Source of the DNA: Macrobrachium rosenbergii
Taxonomy: Eukaryota > Arthropoda > Malacostraca > Decapoda > Palaemonidae
Reading direction: 5' to 3'
DNA length: 64,000 nt
Assembly: GCF_040412425.1 (NCBI RefSeq)
Contig: NC_089755.1
Coordinates: forward strand, 53,432,798 to 53,496,797
Shown: one piece after another, positions 10,780-25,700 of the stretch
Numbering within the stretch: the first letter of the stretch is position 1
How the letters are laid out: each line of letters begins with the position of its first letter
Translations under genes and position numbers: made by a program
Notes under the pieces: model-generated
What the model was told of the DNA's origin: nothing
Seen by the model: only the letters and a program-made list of their open reading frames with translations
The model's database searches: none

Positions 10780-13700
10780 CTACATATTTCTGTTGAACTG
10801 ATTTCCCATCATTCCACTTCCAAATCCACCTTGCATTCCTCCAGGTCCTCCTTGCATCCCTCCTGGTCCTCCCTGCATGCCTCCTGGTCCTCCCTGCATT
10901 CCCCCAGGTCCACCTTGCATTCCTCCAGGTCCCCCTTGCATACCTCCAGGCCCTGCTTGCATTCCACCTGGTCCAGTCTGCATCCCACCAGGACCTGCCT
11001 GCATTCCTCCAGGCCCTGACTGCATTCCACCTGGTCCTGTCTGCATTCCACCTGGGCCTGTCTGCATCCCACCAGGACCTGTCTGCATCCCACCAGGTCC
11101 CACTTGTACATTAGGGCCACCCTGCATTCCACCAGGGCCTCCTTGCATAGCCGACAGTCCTTGCATTCCTCCTCCACCTTGCATCGTGGGCATACCCTGC
11201 ATATTACCTGAGCCCACTCCTACTTGAGTTGGACCTCCTTGCACATTTGTAGGCCCAGGACCTTGCATCCCTCGAGTTCCTCCACCCGGCTGCTGCTGCA
11301 TAATGCCTCCAGCCATGGAAGTCATTGGCTGCTGCATGTGGCTAGATTGCATGCCAGACATAGTGCACATAGTGCCCTGCATATTCTGCATGGGTCCTTG
11401 TGGTCCCATAGAGCCCATGGTCCCCATAGTTTGTGACATATGCCCAACTGTTCCACCAGGCTTAGGACCAGCAAAGTGTGACCCTGGAGCCATGTTGGCC
11501 ATCATACCTGATGAAGTAAGGGGAGGCACACTTGTCGTAATGGTACCTGTACTCGAAGACATCAACCCTTGAGATATTGTAGAGGTTAATGATGGCTGAA
11601 CTGTTGCTGTGACACTAGAAGATCCTGGTGTTACTGGAGATGACATGTGAGGAGAGGCTACTAAGTGTGGTGAAGTTAAAGCCTGGGACACTGTTCCTCC
11701 ACTTGAGGTTGGAGTACCTTGACTACTAGCTGGCGTTACTGGTGATGCAATGACATTACCATCAGGGCCTAGAGTCAAGTTACACACAAGTTCTCTAATG
11801 CAAGGGAATAAGCTCAATTCATTCTGCTGAACTACAACACGACCCATGATTTCATTAATGACCTGTAAGGTCACACTTGGGTTATTACTCTGTTCTCGAC
11901 GCTCAGCCATTTGAGTTTTGTTTGTTACTGTGTCATAAACAACGGGCAGCATCAAACTGGGTGGTTCTGTCTCTGGAGACAGCTGAATATTTGTTCTTAT
12001 CAACTGAAGCTGAAAAACAGAAAGAAAGACATTTACCAATTACTCTTTAAGTAAAATAAGCTAAACAAATTACAGAGACATGTAAAGTTCTAAGCACAAT
12101 GCTGTTAATAATTGTTGCTGGACACCTAAATAAATCACACAACAATATTTCTGGATGCTGTAGTTTGGTTTCTTTCATCTAAAAGCTGAGAGGTACAATT
12201 CAAATATTATTCAAGAACTATCAAAGAATTATGCACTTGAGACATGTCGCCTTTCTTTCTAACATTAAGGTGTTTTTGCATTCCGTTTTATCTATGTATT
12301 CCAAAAATGTCTTGGATAGACCACATACAGTACTTCTAAAACTATAGACCTATTGTTCAGATGCTTTCCTATATTATAATAGTCTCTTATTGGACTTACT
12401 TATCCATGTTCTTCCTGCCTGAATCTGGCCATGATTCATAACATTCCATAGCTGTAGCTATTAAGAACTGTCCACAAATACATATATCCACTTTCTCTCA
12501 TCCCCATTTACTCTTGTAACACATTCCAGGCACTGAAAATCTCTTGTTCCATGTACAACTGGTAATCCTAAGCATACATTATGCAGTGCCAAGTTCATCC
12601 CCGCACCTTACCAACAATACACCCATAGCCCCTTTCCTGAAACTTTTTACCTTTGCGTGTTTTTCTAATGCCAAACTTTTTTATAAACTGCTTCTCACTC
12701 ATCTCCTCCCCATTCCACTCTTCCATTTTTCAATCAACTCCACAACCTCTTCTTCAGTCTGCTCTTAAGGCTGTCATCTGCACATGAAATATCCCAGTGA
12801 CTATTTCTACAGCCCACTGTAACTGCCTTCAATACTAAGTACCGAGCACTGACTGACAACAAAATTTCTTTCAATTCTTCTGGTTTATGTCTATCCTCAT
12901 TTTGTATAACGAGTGAAGAAGTTTGCCATCCAACCCCAACCTACTTAAGTTTTATAAACAATCATATTTGCACCAGAGCAAATCACTTAACTGCAAATAC
13001 ACTAAGACAGGTAAAGAAAGATATATAACACAGGAAAAGCAATTCTGCTATAAATCAGAGTTAAACGTCTACAAATAATTAGAGATCGAACAATAATACC
13101 CATTTCTTAATACTTACGAAAAACAAGATTTTGCTGCGGGATACAACTACCACATAGAGACCTGGGGGAGCAATCTGAGGTCCAATAGGGGGATTAGTCA
13201 AGCACCACTGAATATTCCACTTCATTTGCTGCTGCTGTTGTGGTGTGGGCATCTGCAAAAAAAAAAGAAAAGTCATCTGTCTGCTAAAAGAACATTTCAC
13301 TATTTCTTTGAAAGGACTTTGACTTTTGTATTCGTTATGAGTATTTTTCACCTCCACGAAAACCTTTTATCATGAATATCTAAAGGATACATGAGGTATA
13401 TACAAAATTAATTATTCATTCCTTTCGTCACACGCATGTGCAGTACCTAGGTTCTATCTAAAACTTGAGAGGATATTTACAGCACCTTCTTTGATTTTCC
13501 ATCACTTACCAGTTCCAACTGCATGATGCGTATGCAATCCTTCAAAACTCTGATGGGGAATTTTAGGATGCTGTAAAATGACTGGACAGCAAAAGGCCTA
13601 AATGGCGGCACGAGGACTTTGACGCTGAAGAACTTCTCAAGTACCTGAAATTCAATATTGTCAGTAAATGAGCACAATACTCTTCTCAAGGGGAATATTT

Positions 13701-16700
13701 CTGAGATACTAAAAACATTTGTCACAGTGGTAAATAAATCAAAATTGTTGGTGCATATTCATTCTCCAATTCAAGGCTGCAGGTCAAATTCAGGGCATCA
13801 CCCGTAAAAGGGAGGATGAAATTTAATAAGGTGATGTCTCTTGGCTAAACCTCTGGATTACACATAGGGGTTAAGAATGTTATGGTCTGCTTAAACTATT
13901 TAGTAATACTGTAATAATGAAGATGATAATAATAATATGATTTTCCCTCCAGGTGCAGCAATGAGCATTCTAAAAGTGAATGAAAGCCCCATAAAGGCAA
14001 AAACTATATACCACAATAAGTCTTGAGTTTACCTGTAACTCATCACTGGTCCACTGTTCAGTATGTTCTGGCAAAGGCTGTAACTTCAAAACCAGATTGT
14101 ACGCAGGAGAGCTTTGCACAAGCATCTGACAACTAAGGGTGTCTGTTTTGAACTGGATACTTCCTGGTTCAATATCACCCAATGGTTTAATCTAAAACAC
14201 AAAAAGATCTCAGTTTACGACATAACTAATAATAAAAAATATATCATAAATATTAAGAATTCTTGCAAACATCTCAAAATCTGCTTAAGCTTAGGATTCT
14301 AAAACCTATTTTGCATAGTTTATTTTCAATCTTTTGTCAAGCACTAAAAACCAATAAGAATATGTTGAACTTTGAGATTTCTGCTATGAAAATAATTTAT
14401 TAATCTTCTATGATTCAAATTTTTTTCACACCAGTTTTACAAACAAATGCAAATTGGAAAATTCTTACCCCTTCACATCGGCACTGCTGCTGGAAATGTC
14501 TCTTTAGATATGTCATGCCAAGGAACTGTTCCAATAGACACACCAGACTATTGTCTCCTGCTTCATCAATCTGAAATGCCAAAGTTCTTTATTACAATTC
14601 TGCTCTTATCAATACAACTGATAATATATTCAAAAAGTTATATCAGAAACTACTAAAACTGCAGACTATTTAAAGAAAAATACAAAAAAGTCTACCATGA
14701 GAAATTAAACATGGCAGAATAACAATCAAATCCAGTAAAACACTCCAAACACATGATGAAACCATATTAATGAAAGTGAAATTTATTTACAGCTATAAAT
14801 ATTTCATTAGTATTACTATCACTGCATCATTTAAATAAAAGAAAAATAACTACCTGAGCAGGAGAACAGAGTGTATAAAATGCATCATGCGTTAGAGTGG
14901 TTGGGACAGCTGCTGCATATGGCTTGTTGGGTAAAACTCGAGATGTGTACGATGACGACGTACCAACTGAAAAATTAATGCAAACATTATTGTAAAAACA
15001 ATTATTTTCCTAGATGAATTCATAAAATACAGCAGCCTCTCCAATTATCATATGCTTTGGGGTTCTGGCCTTCTGACAGGCAGCAAAATATGGTAAGTAT
15101 CAAAGACCCTACAATATGTACAGCCTACACCTAAACATTCAAGATATCCTACAACCATTGGTAATTCTATATAATGCTTAGTCATGTGCTGCATTTTGCA
15201 CTTAACTTTCAACTAACGAGACTTATCTGAAAATGTGTCACAATAATGTACCCAGCAAGTACAGAATTCTGGTAAGCTACAGGATATTGCATCAAATTAA
15301 AAACTCTCGTTTATATTAAACAGTGTAACTATCCCAATAAGAACTAAAATATATTTCAATGCACCTCACCTTGCAAGGATTCAAAATATATCTTGTGTTG
15401 TGGATGAACATACAGACATACTAATATCATATTTCTATGTAGCTAAGTAACTGACTCTTTCTATTATTATTATTATTATCATCATCATTAGCAGACAAAT
15501 ACTTAAAAACTGGATGACTAACCTGGACCTTGCATGAATGCAGATGCCGGGGAATGCATTGGAACTGAGTGAGGGGCAGCTGGAGATGGGGCTAAGAACC
15601 CAACAGGTGAAGCCACACTATGCTGGGGGGCAGATGGAGAATTTGCCCCAAGAAAACCGCCACCAGGAGACTGATGAGGTAACATGGCTGGTGATGGGTT
15701 CATGCCAGGGAGTGACGGTGGAGACGCAAGGGAGAAACCGCTTGTAGCAGGGCTTGAAACAAAGCCACTGTGTGCGCTTGGCTGAAAAATACATTTCATT
15801 AACTTTTCTCATGTACAACAAAATACTCCACATGAAGAATATAAAAAGCAAAAACTAAATTTCATCATCTGCCTTTTAAAGAGCTGCCTAGCTTGCATTC
15901 CCATCACTCTTTCCCTTCTGCAAAAGTTTTTATACTTTGAATTTGACACACAAGCTTCACCTCAAAGGGTATCAGAGTTTTGCATATATGAGTTTTCAGA
16001 GAAATAAAAACACAAAATACAATGGATGATTACTATTACTCAAAAACTATAACACATCCCTACAGTCAACATGTAATGAGATTACTGGACTTGTTAGGTT
16101 CACCAGTTTGCATTGGATCGAATATAAGAAGGAACAATCTCCATCACTTTTGATTAACCTAATTGTAAAAAATTTTCATTTGCTATAATTTAAAAAATAA
16201 AACATACACCAGCGGTCTCATTCAAGTACTATTTATTACTGTAATTTGTTGAATGATATGCAAAAAGTAAAAAGAATCCCACAAAAGGAATACAAACATG
16301 AAATATTGCATAACTTTTCTAAAAGATGAATAAAAGAGAAAAAGCCAATTATGTAAATTACTGAATACACATGGGAGCTAATACATATGCTATATGCAAT
16401 TCCCAAATTGTGTCCATCCCAATTTACATCAAATGGTCAGGAATATAACATGGGCACAAGTTGGAAAGCATCTGTACAGTGGATGCTGTACCTCTGACCA
16501 ATTATAAATGAACATTCATTCAGACAACAAAACACCATACCTGGGTAATGCCACCTGGATGGGGACTTGCCGGAGTATGAGGATTGGAAGAAATTGGTGG
16601 GGTCATGGGTCCATGACGAGCTGGTGAGCCAGCCTTTGGAGTAGGCCATGAAGTATCATCCATTGGAATGGGTGTAGGTGGATTGTCATCTTCTGACTGT

Positions 16701-19700
16701 GAGCGCCTTCTATTAATAGCAGACTCATCGACATACTTGCTCAAGAAGGCCTACAAAAAGTACAAAACAAAACCTCTTACTACCTTTAAGCGAAAAGCCT
16801 TTTTCTATGAACAATTTAAAATAAAACACGGACAAAGGCACATATATTATGAATACAGGTTTACTTTATTTCTGTAACTATGAATTTGCAGTACTGAACT
16901 AAAACTGAACCATAAACTTTCATAATGATCCTTACCTTTAGGCCTTGCACAGGAATAAATTCTTCTATCACCTTGGAAGTATCAAAGCTGCTGAATGCAC
17001 CATCTCTGACTGCTACTAAGCCATTAGGTAGCATATCGACATTAAGGCAATATACATTACGATACACAATGCTGACCCTCGTGGGAGACTGAGGGAGAAT
17101 GGTGAAGTTTTTGATGGGCTGCTGTCGCTGTAGGAACAAGAATGATTTTTTCAGTAACGGAAGAACTACGACGTCATATATCCCCCATAAAAATGTTAAA
17201 ATGGATAAAATAAGGCTGTATTTCACAATAGGAAATGAAGCATTACTGCAGGAACAATATGAGTAACCAATCTTTTTATTTAACCTGATCATTTTAGGCC
17301 AATGCCACAAAACACTGTACATGGAAGAACAAACAGAAAATAACTACCTTATCAATTACTCCAAGGTGAATCGTAGGCGACAGCTTGGAAATTGCTAAAA
17401 GAGGATGATACGTGTGATGCAAAGTTATCGCCAAGTCAACAAGGCCCATGTGGCCTCTATGGTTTACCAGGTCTTGAAGATGGTCTTGCATCACTGTATG
17501 TGGATTTGTGGCCCACACCCCTTCTCCACTCATTCCTGCAAAATTAGCAAATAAATAAATAGTGCTGGAATATTAAGCAAATGAAGTAAATCTATAAACT
17601 AATTAGACTTCTGATAATAATGCAGTCAAAATGTCAAAAAATTAACATAAAGCTGAATAGGGGGAGAGTATGTGATTACTTTATAAAGCACTATACTCAT
17701 GCATAAAAAGATTAATATAACAGAGGGGTTTAAACACAACTATCCCTCAAGGGCATGCTTTCAGTTGCAGCTCCAACCTAATACATCATCTTGGACATTA
17801 AAAGTAGGTCCTTCTTTTCTGATATCCCTTGGTAGACATTAAAATTACACGCACAATACTAGGCAACGTTAATACAGTACGTATAAAAAAGGATGAGTGG
17901 CTGTCTAAAACACATTCAAAGGCAATACATGATATTTTCATAAGAGGAAAGATGATTCTGTCAGCCCTGTTAAGAGTAGATTTTCAGCTCCACGATCTGG
18001 TTAAATTATCTTTAATTCTCATTAATTCAGATTATGCCTTCATTTATATGTGACTCCTTAGCAATACCTTCACAATCCAAGAAAGGAATAATTACCACTT
18101 CCATAAACTCTACAGTCAAGTCCAGCATCATTTTACCTTTCACCAGCAAACAAGAAAGAATTATCGTCTTACCAAAACTTAAAACGAACGATTTCTTTTC
18201 TGCACAGTAGCGCAGGACAACAAATGCATCAAAGCTGTCCCCGTACGCGACAGTAATACTTTTGTAGTTGAAGGACTTGACGCGAACCATTTCACTCAGT
18301 GTTTTGGGAGCAATGTTGCTACTGCAACTGCTGCTGCTACCAGCAGATTCAACACCAGCTTGAAAAAGATAGAAAATTGTTTTGAATAGGGGGCAATCAA
18401 ATTTTTAGAATGCATACATAAATTTTCTTGCTTAAAAGTTCAAAATTACCTAATTAACAATTAAACTCATTAGCATAAGACAAAAAGGTGTTGAATAGTA
18501 GCCAATCCAGATACATAACCAAGAGGATAAATTTTCAAATATCAGTATATTAGTAAACTATGAGTAATGGTAAACACAACAGATCTGTTAATCTTTCTCA
18601 ATAAAAACAAAAAATTCATGATTACAGTCTGATACCATTACATTTACTTCTAAGGTGAAAAGATTACCTCTCGAAGCTGAAAGTTCTGCAGCAAAAGTAA
18701 GAACAAGCTCATAAAGCGAAGAGATCACAATCCAGTCTGCTAATATGGCATCAACAGTGGCACTCATGTTTTCAGCACTGGTGACTTCGTAAGTGAAGTA
18801 AACAGAGCGTCGGGGGCCTTGCTCACGACCGTGGAGACTTGACACGGGGGAATGCGTGAAGAGGTATTCCATTCCAAATACTCTCGAGCCTTTTGCTTGC
18901 TGTAACAGTGAAAAATTTCTTGGAATATGTTTACCTTGAGTAGCTACAATGATAATGACAATGTTCAAGGTTTAGTACATAACATACATAGATGCAACGG
19001 TGTTAAAAATCTTGGCAAGTGACTTACGAATGCAAGATTGGTATTAACAAAATTTTAACAGCTCAAATAGCTTACCTGTGTCCTAATAGAGGCTGAAAGT
19101 AGATGTTTACGCAATGCCACGATGGTGCTCTTAGACAGGTTTTCAGTGGTTGGGAGATCTATTAGTCTTAATAAAACACCCATACCACCCTCTTCAATTT
19201 GCTCTCCAGTATTGAATACATTCCGTTCTCGTAACTGTAGGAGACAAAACCGTGATTGTTAAATATCTGAACATGGTCCATTACAATATAATAAAAATCT
19301 TTTATAACATACTAAGACTATAATGATAAATACATAGCCATATGTAACAAGACAGGTGCATTTCAGAACAGAAAGCACATAAGTAAAGATATGAACACCC
19401 TTTTCTTATCTCTCTATAGCTCAAAATTATATCTACATAAAAAATGAGACATGAAGTAATATAGAATGGATATATATTGTTGAAAAATTCACTGTAAATT
19501 ATCTAGTGTTAAAGCTACCGGGTTCACTCATAACTAAGTTTTTTTTTCCATTCTGATAGTAACCATTACAGAGTATAAAGGTGAAGATGTAGTGGTGACT
19601 GTAAGCATGACAGGGGCATAACACTGGTTTAGGAAGTGTGACAGATGGTTCAAGAGATGAATGTGATTTAGGGGCAGAATTGTTCAGCTCACATTGCATG

Positions 19701-22700
19701 CATGAAACTTGGTTAAAATGTCTCTAAGACTTTAAAATAAAAAGACACTTAAAATGCATTTTTCAAGATAAAATCTAAAAAACCAAAATCTAAAAAAATT
19801 GTTTGCTTTCTTACATCTTGGGAGGCAATTTATTATTTCATTTGTCTCATTTATTCTTTAATACACAAACTAATATAAAGTCAGAGCATGATTTCATATT
19901 CCCAAAGAGCCAAGAAGCTACAAAAGGGTCATAAAGACAAATTTACTCTGCTATACATGTTCATATACGATTCAGGATCTCTAAACTTACAATTAATAAA
20001 ATCTTCACCATGATAACTGAATATTGTATTAGTTTCAAGCATGTGCCTGGATATAATTATGGTAGTTTTGTCAAATTTTACTGATGACACTTTTATACTT
20101 TCCAACTTAAAACACAATTTTACTGAATGAAGTATTTTTAGTACCATCCACACATTAAAAATCACAACTGAAATACTAAAACACACATATTCTTATAAAT
20201 ACTAGTCCCACTTTAAAGAATATTCTTAAAATTGGTGCACCTGTCATTAGTGTAAAAATACATTAAAATTCTGTACCTTTCTTGAAAGATGGATGAGTGG
20301 TAACTTCATGTCACACATTGCAACACACTGTGCAACATCAGGTAAGAAGTAAGCGGGTACTTTGACACGTTTACTTGCTGGTTCCGCACGCTGCTGTAAC
20401 TTCCGTTTACCTCCAAGTGCTCTTTCCCCTGGCTCGACCACTGAAAATGAAAAATGCATAATCTATTCATTTTGGTGATTATACGATTCTAAATGCCTTT
20501 ACATGAAGTGCAGTATGGCAATAGCATTATATTTCATTTACATCCATGATCAGTGGATCTCACAATGACTTTTTTATCGTAAAACTTCACCTTATATCTG
20601 GTACTTGTAATTTTTCAGACCTAATCAATAATATCTACTCTTCCAGTGGTAACATTTTCATCCATTTAATTTAAATGTGCAACACTTACATTTGGTTTAG
20701 CTTTTAATAAGGTTCATCACCATGACTTACCATCAACTTTGGTGGAAGGACCATGAGTGCATACAAATGAGTCAAGCTTTTCTAAGTCATATGCTCGCAT
20801 GTATGACTTTGGTAAAGATGTTTCCACAGTATCATCATCAGGATTATCTTCAATACTGGCCTGTTTGACAACCATGAAATACAGTGACTGCTCAACCTCA
20901 CATGGACTACCCTCTTTCTCGTTGAACTCTAAAATCTGGGGGAAAAATTATGGCATTCAAGTAATTGTATATTATTCAAAATAAATTAGCTATCCAATTC
21001 CTCAAAAGAAATGTGGCATTTGTGATACAGTAATTAAAAAAGTTTACTGCAAAATACACTGAAGTACTTTAAAAAATAATTCAAAACACAAACATAAAAT
21101 CATCCTGAACCACAACCACTACTAACAAAACTCCTCTTGTAATTTTCCCAATCTTCACCATTCCATCTTCAGCAAGAGTCACCACATAAATACTTTTATG
21201 TCACCTATAAATTAAAACAAATAACTACTACAATACTTACCAGTACATAACCAGGGTGCTTATGAAATGTGATGTACGCTTTGTGCTTTCCGAGGGTATT
21301 TAATGGGTGTGTTGCATAATACATCAAGGGAAGTCTTTCATGAGCTGTCGCTGGAAGATGCTGTAGAGTTTTCTCTGTGCGTCTCATCATCAGCCAGTAC
21401 CTACAAAAGTACCACAAACATTAACACAGGTACTAAAATTCCAATGCCAAACTTCAGTTCCTAAAGTAAAAATTGATCATGGGTGACCCACTCAGCCTTA
21501 GGTCCTTTTCTTTTACCACATTTGTGGATGAAGTTATGAAAGAATGGAGGAAGGTGACTCAGGGTGCTACTGCGTGCAGATAACCTAGTATTAACAGCAC
21601 AATAACAGAAAGAAGTTGTACAAATGTTTATATGGTGGAAGACTGGAATGGAGAGGACTGAAAACAAATCAAAGCCTAAGGAGTCTGGAAAGGAAGCAAA
21701 GAAAAATAACAACAGTCTGGACAGTCATGTGGATGGTGTGGGAAAGACAAGAGGATGAACTCAGTATTCTATATGACATGAAGTAGATAGTTTCACAAGA
21801 AATTCTCATGAGGTCACAACAAATTCTCAAGAACAAATGGGGAAAAGAAGGAAGCAGAGCACTATGATGTGGTGGAAGGGTACAGCATGGAAAATGCAGA
21901 TCATTTCTGTTACCTTGGGAGAGCACTAGACTCTAAAGAAGGTACTATGAGGATATTAAGTGAAACAGCTTTCCTTAAAGGTTGCCAGGTGTCATAGTTA
22001 ATTTTGAATGCTCCCTTATATAATTTTTATTAGTTGGAAATGTGAGTTATGATACTTGACTCTCTGAACCCTGAACATAAAAGAACTCTTATCTTCCTTG
22101 GAACTTTTACTGATGTTAGATGGTTCATATTATATTTATATCAGTGACAATTATGCCAATAAGTAGGATACACATAAACAAACGTCTCCTTCCTGACCAG
22201 TAATTTCAACAAGGTTAAACTTTTTAAAAAGCTTAAATCTCCCCTACACAGAAATTAAACAGAATACAATACAACAATACCTTAATTCAGAAATGAGATC
22301 ATCTACTTTACTTCGGTCCTGGTTCAGCGCTTGTTGCAAATCCGCAATGATAGGACAGTTGTCATACTGGGGGACATGGGGAAGAAGTATTCCAGTGTGA
22401 GTATCCACAGTGATCAGTAACTGTTCTGAACGAAGGTTTGGCTGCAACACAGGAACATGGAGAACTGCAGGTGAGCCACTAAGCTGACCTAAAAGAGAAA
22501 AAAACAAATACCTGTACTTGACAAGATGCAAAATCATTAAAACAAAAACCTGTACTTGACAAGATGCAAAATCATTTACCATGAAATAATTTGAAAACGT
22601 GCAATTTAAATTTTTCAAAATCAGGTCTGTATTAACAGAACTATTAAACTTCCTTTAATGTACTTCGGGCTTTCTTTTTCAAAGACTCAAGTCTCTCCCC

Positions 22701-25700
22701 TTAAATGTTTTTCCTATACCTTACTGTTTTCCTGTTCAATAACAGCATGCTGCAAATGCTACCTTAAATAAGGGAAAATAAATACCTCGCTTCAACTTAT
22801 ATTATGCAATTTAATATCTGGGAAAAAACTCATTTTAGATATTATCACCTGCTTAAGTTTTCAAGCTGGTTCCTGGGTTTTATAATGGGAAGCTGGAGGT
22901 GCTTTCTGTTCTATTCACAACTGAATCAAAGACAGTTTGTCTACTAAATACATATCCTCAGTGTTTCCCTAGTTAGTGTTAGACAACAGTTAAAAAGATC
23001 ATTGATCTGAAAGCTCAAGGGACGGTGTTTTGTTAAGAAGTGTAAACTGTACAGGAAGAGTATCACTCAGTATGTTATCAGGTCTCATACAAGGTTGTTC
23101 AAATAAAAAATTTCTAGATTATCTGATTCTTTCATTTTTCTTACCCTTTGTTGCAAAGAAACAGAATTCTTCCCTAGCATCTTTTACCTCTCTCCTTTTA
23201 AAAACGTTAACAATTGCATCTTTTAAGTTCGACCTGCATCTTTTAAGTTCGACCTAACTCTTTATAACCCTTGTGCAACGGCAAGCAAGGGAACCAAACT
23301 GCCTGTCTAGGTAGCTCTCACAATAAAGAAAACATCTGTCCACGATAAAAAAGATTTAAACAAATACACAATGTAAATGTACGAAGTACAACTAACAAAA
23401 TTAATGATGAATTAACATTCCAGCTTATAAATATCAATATACTGTACTTACATTTTTCAGCATCCGCGCCAAGCTTGGAATCTAAGTCTTGCTTAAGGTC
23501 AGAGAGCCGTGCTTTGGTCCTCAAATAAATGGTGTGTACCAGAAGGCGTTCAATGGAAAGATGGTCACTTCGTATTGCTCTTTCAGCTATTTCTGATTCC
23601 TGAAATAATCTTCACGCTTAGCCCAGGTTTCATGTGAAAAGCATAAATCTAAAGTCGTGTTTGTCCTATTATTTTGCACTCCCCAAAAAAATTTAAAAAT
23701 AACAATAATACAATATGATATTTTGAGAAAAATGTGTACTCAAGGTTTAACACTAATTTTCTTATTCAACTAAAAATATTTATGCAGTACAAATAACTTC
23801 TACATTCTACGGTATATAAAATTACATATCCTAGTTATTGCAAAGAAACAGATGGCTAAATGCCTAAGCTTTGCTAATTTATGATGATAAAATGATGGAC
23901 AATATTTAATGCCAGAACCTACATCATTCAGTTCTAAAATGATAAACAATTATCAAATTATAAGTTATTTGTATTTTTCCTAGGTATATTAGAAAGGCCA
24001 ATTACTTAAAAAAGTGAGACAACAACATTAGTAGCAGTTAGAATGTACTTCACCACTGGTAGTCTACTGCAGTACTGACCTTTGAACTTAAAGAAGGGGT
24101 GTGAAGCACCATGAGAGGTTTTGATGGTTCTGTAGGATCAACCTGAACAGTAAGACGATAGCCAAGCTGGGCTGACGGATCACGCTGTGCTAATTCCCGC
24201 CAATAAGTCAGAGTTAGAGATTTGCCTTGCAGATACTCCTCAATGCGGATGTGATAGTCTAATCTGTCTTCGAGAAGCTGCCGAGACAAATGAGGTGATT
24301 CAGAAGTTGTTTACAATTAAAGTAACCATAACTACAAATATTAATTTATCTAAATATTGCAGAAAAAACACAATTTGGTATCCACAGTCTGGAACGATGC
24401 ACAGAAAACAAAAATCTCTGTTAATTCAGGCAAAACAAACAAACACTGGAAAATCTTACATAAAAATATCCAGTCTCATGAAGACAATAACCTACTAGGG
24501 TTCAATATAAGTAACAAAGCCTAGACTGTAAACAAAGACTTATCTAAACTGCTGTACCCAATATACTATAGCCTGTATGTTAAGCAACTCACCTATAATT
24601 AATAATTACTGTAATTGCAACACTGTACAAGAAAGACACATCCAGTTACCTTCTTGGTCTGTACACAAAGGACCTCGAGTTGAAGAGCCTGACAAAATGC
24701 ATGCAACACCATATACGTTTCATGAAGAGGATTTGGATTATCCTGTATTCTGGACTGGACTAGTTGATGAATGAATGCAATCTGAAACAAAAGCATAAAT
24801 ATTAGTTTTTTTGCATTACTTTCATCAAACCTAAACACACCTTCATCTGAAAACTGCATTATTGATTTATTAGATTTAGATGGCTACAACTTTACAAAAT
24901 AATCTAACATTTTACCATTACCATTATACATTTAATATTCTTGTTGCTATTCTATTATCACTTTTATGTAACCTAATTCTCTCATACAAAACTGCAAAAA
25001 ACAAAATTTCCATTATTTTTCTGGAGATCTGTGAATAGGTAACAGTTTTTAAATACAATCCCTGACACATAACATATTACATCATAAAATTTGTCCTTGT
25101 ACGATTTCTAATTGGGGGTTTCTTGAATCAGCAGTTTTTTCAAAATACATGGGATATTTCTAAATGTAAAAATCATTTCCTGTTTACATCTCGAACAGAA
25201 TTTTTCCTTGCTGTAATGTAATTTATTGTAATGTTATTTACCAGCTCATCTTGGATATAATGATCCATTACAACAAATTAAATATGGGCAAACCATATTT
25301 CAGTTTGCTGTAATCAAGAACTTTATTAAAAGTCAGTTTAACAAGACCACTAAGTCCCATCTCCTCACTTTCATTACCTCATTCAAAGAGCTTGTTCTTA
25401 AATGAGGTGAAAATTGGAGCGTGATAAGTTGAAGAAGCTGGACAGCTAAGTAGGAAGGGACCTTTGACCAAAAGGATGCTGCTAAAAACTATTAGTACCA
25501 GTACCATCTACAATATGCCACACAAGACACACTGTAAGTACTACCCAACCACTTGAGTATTCCTGAATGGTTTGAATTGCAGTGAATACCTAATACTCTA
25601 AATAAGTTTTACCTAGTTTCAATGGCATTTATAGCCATTCCTTCATATTTCTCACAAAACTAAACAACTTTAAATTCTACATGAAATATTATATAAACTT

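Noticed and set aside
10831..11572. Plus-strand open frames rich in Pro/Cys or Ser/Leu opposite the MED14 tail, superficially collagen-like
   Set aside because: They are antisense readings of the GPGGMQ minisatellite in MED14 and have no independent support.
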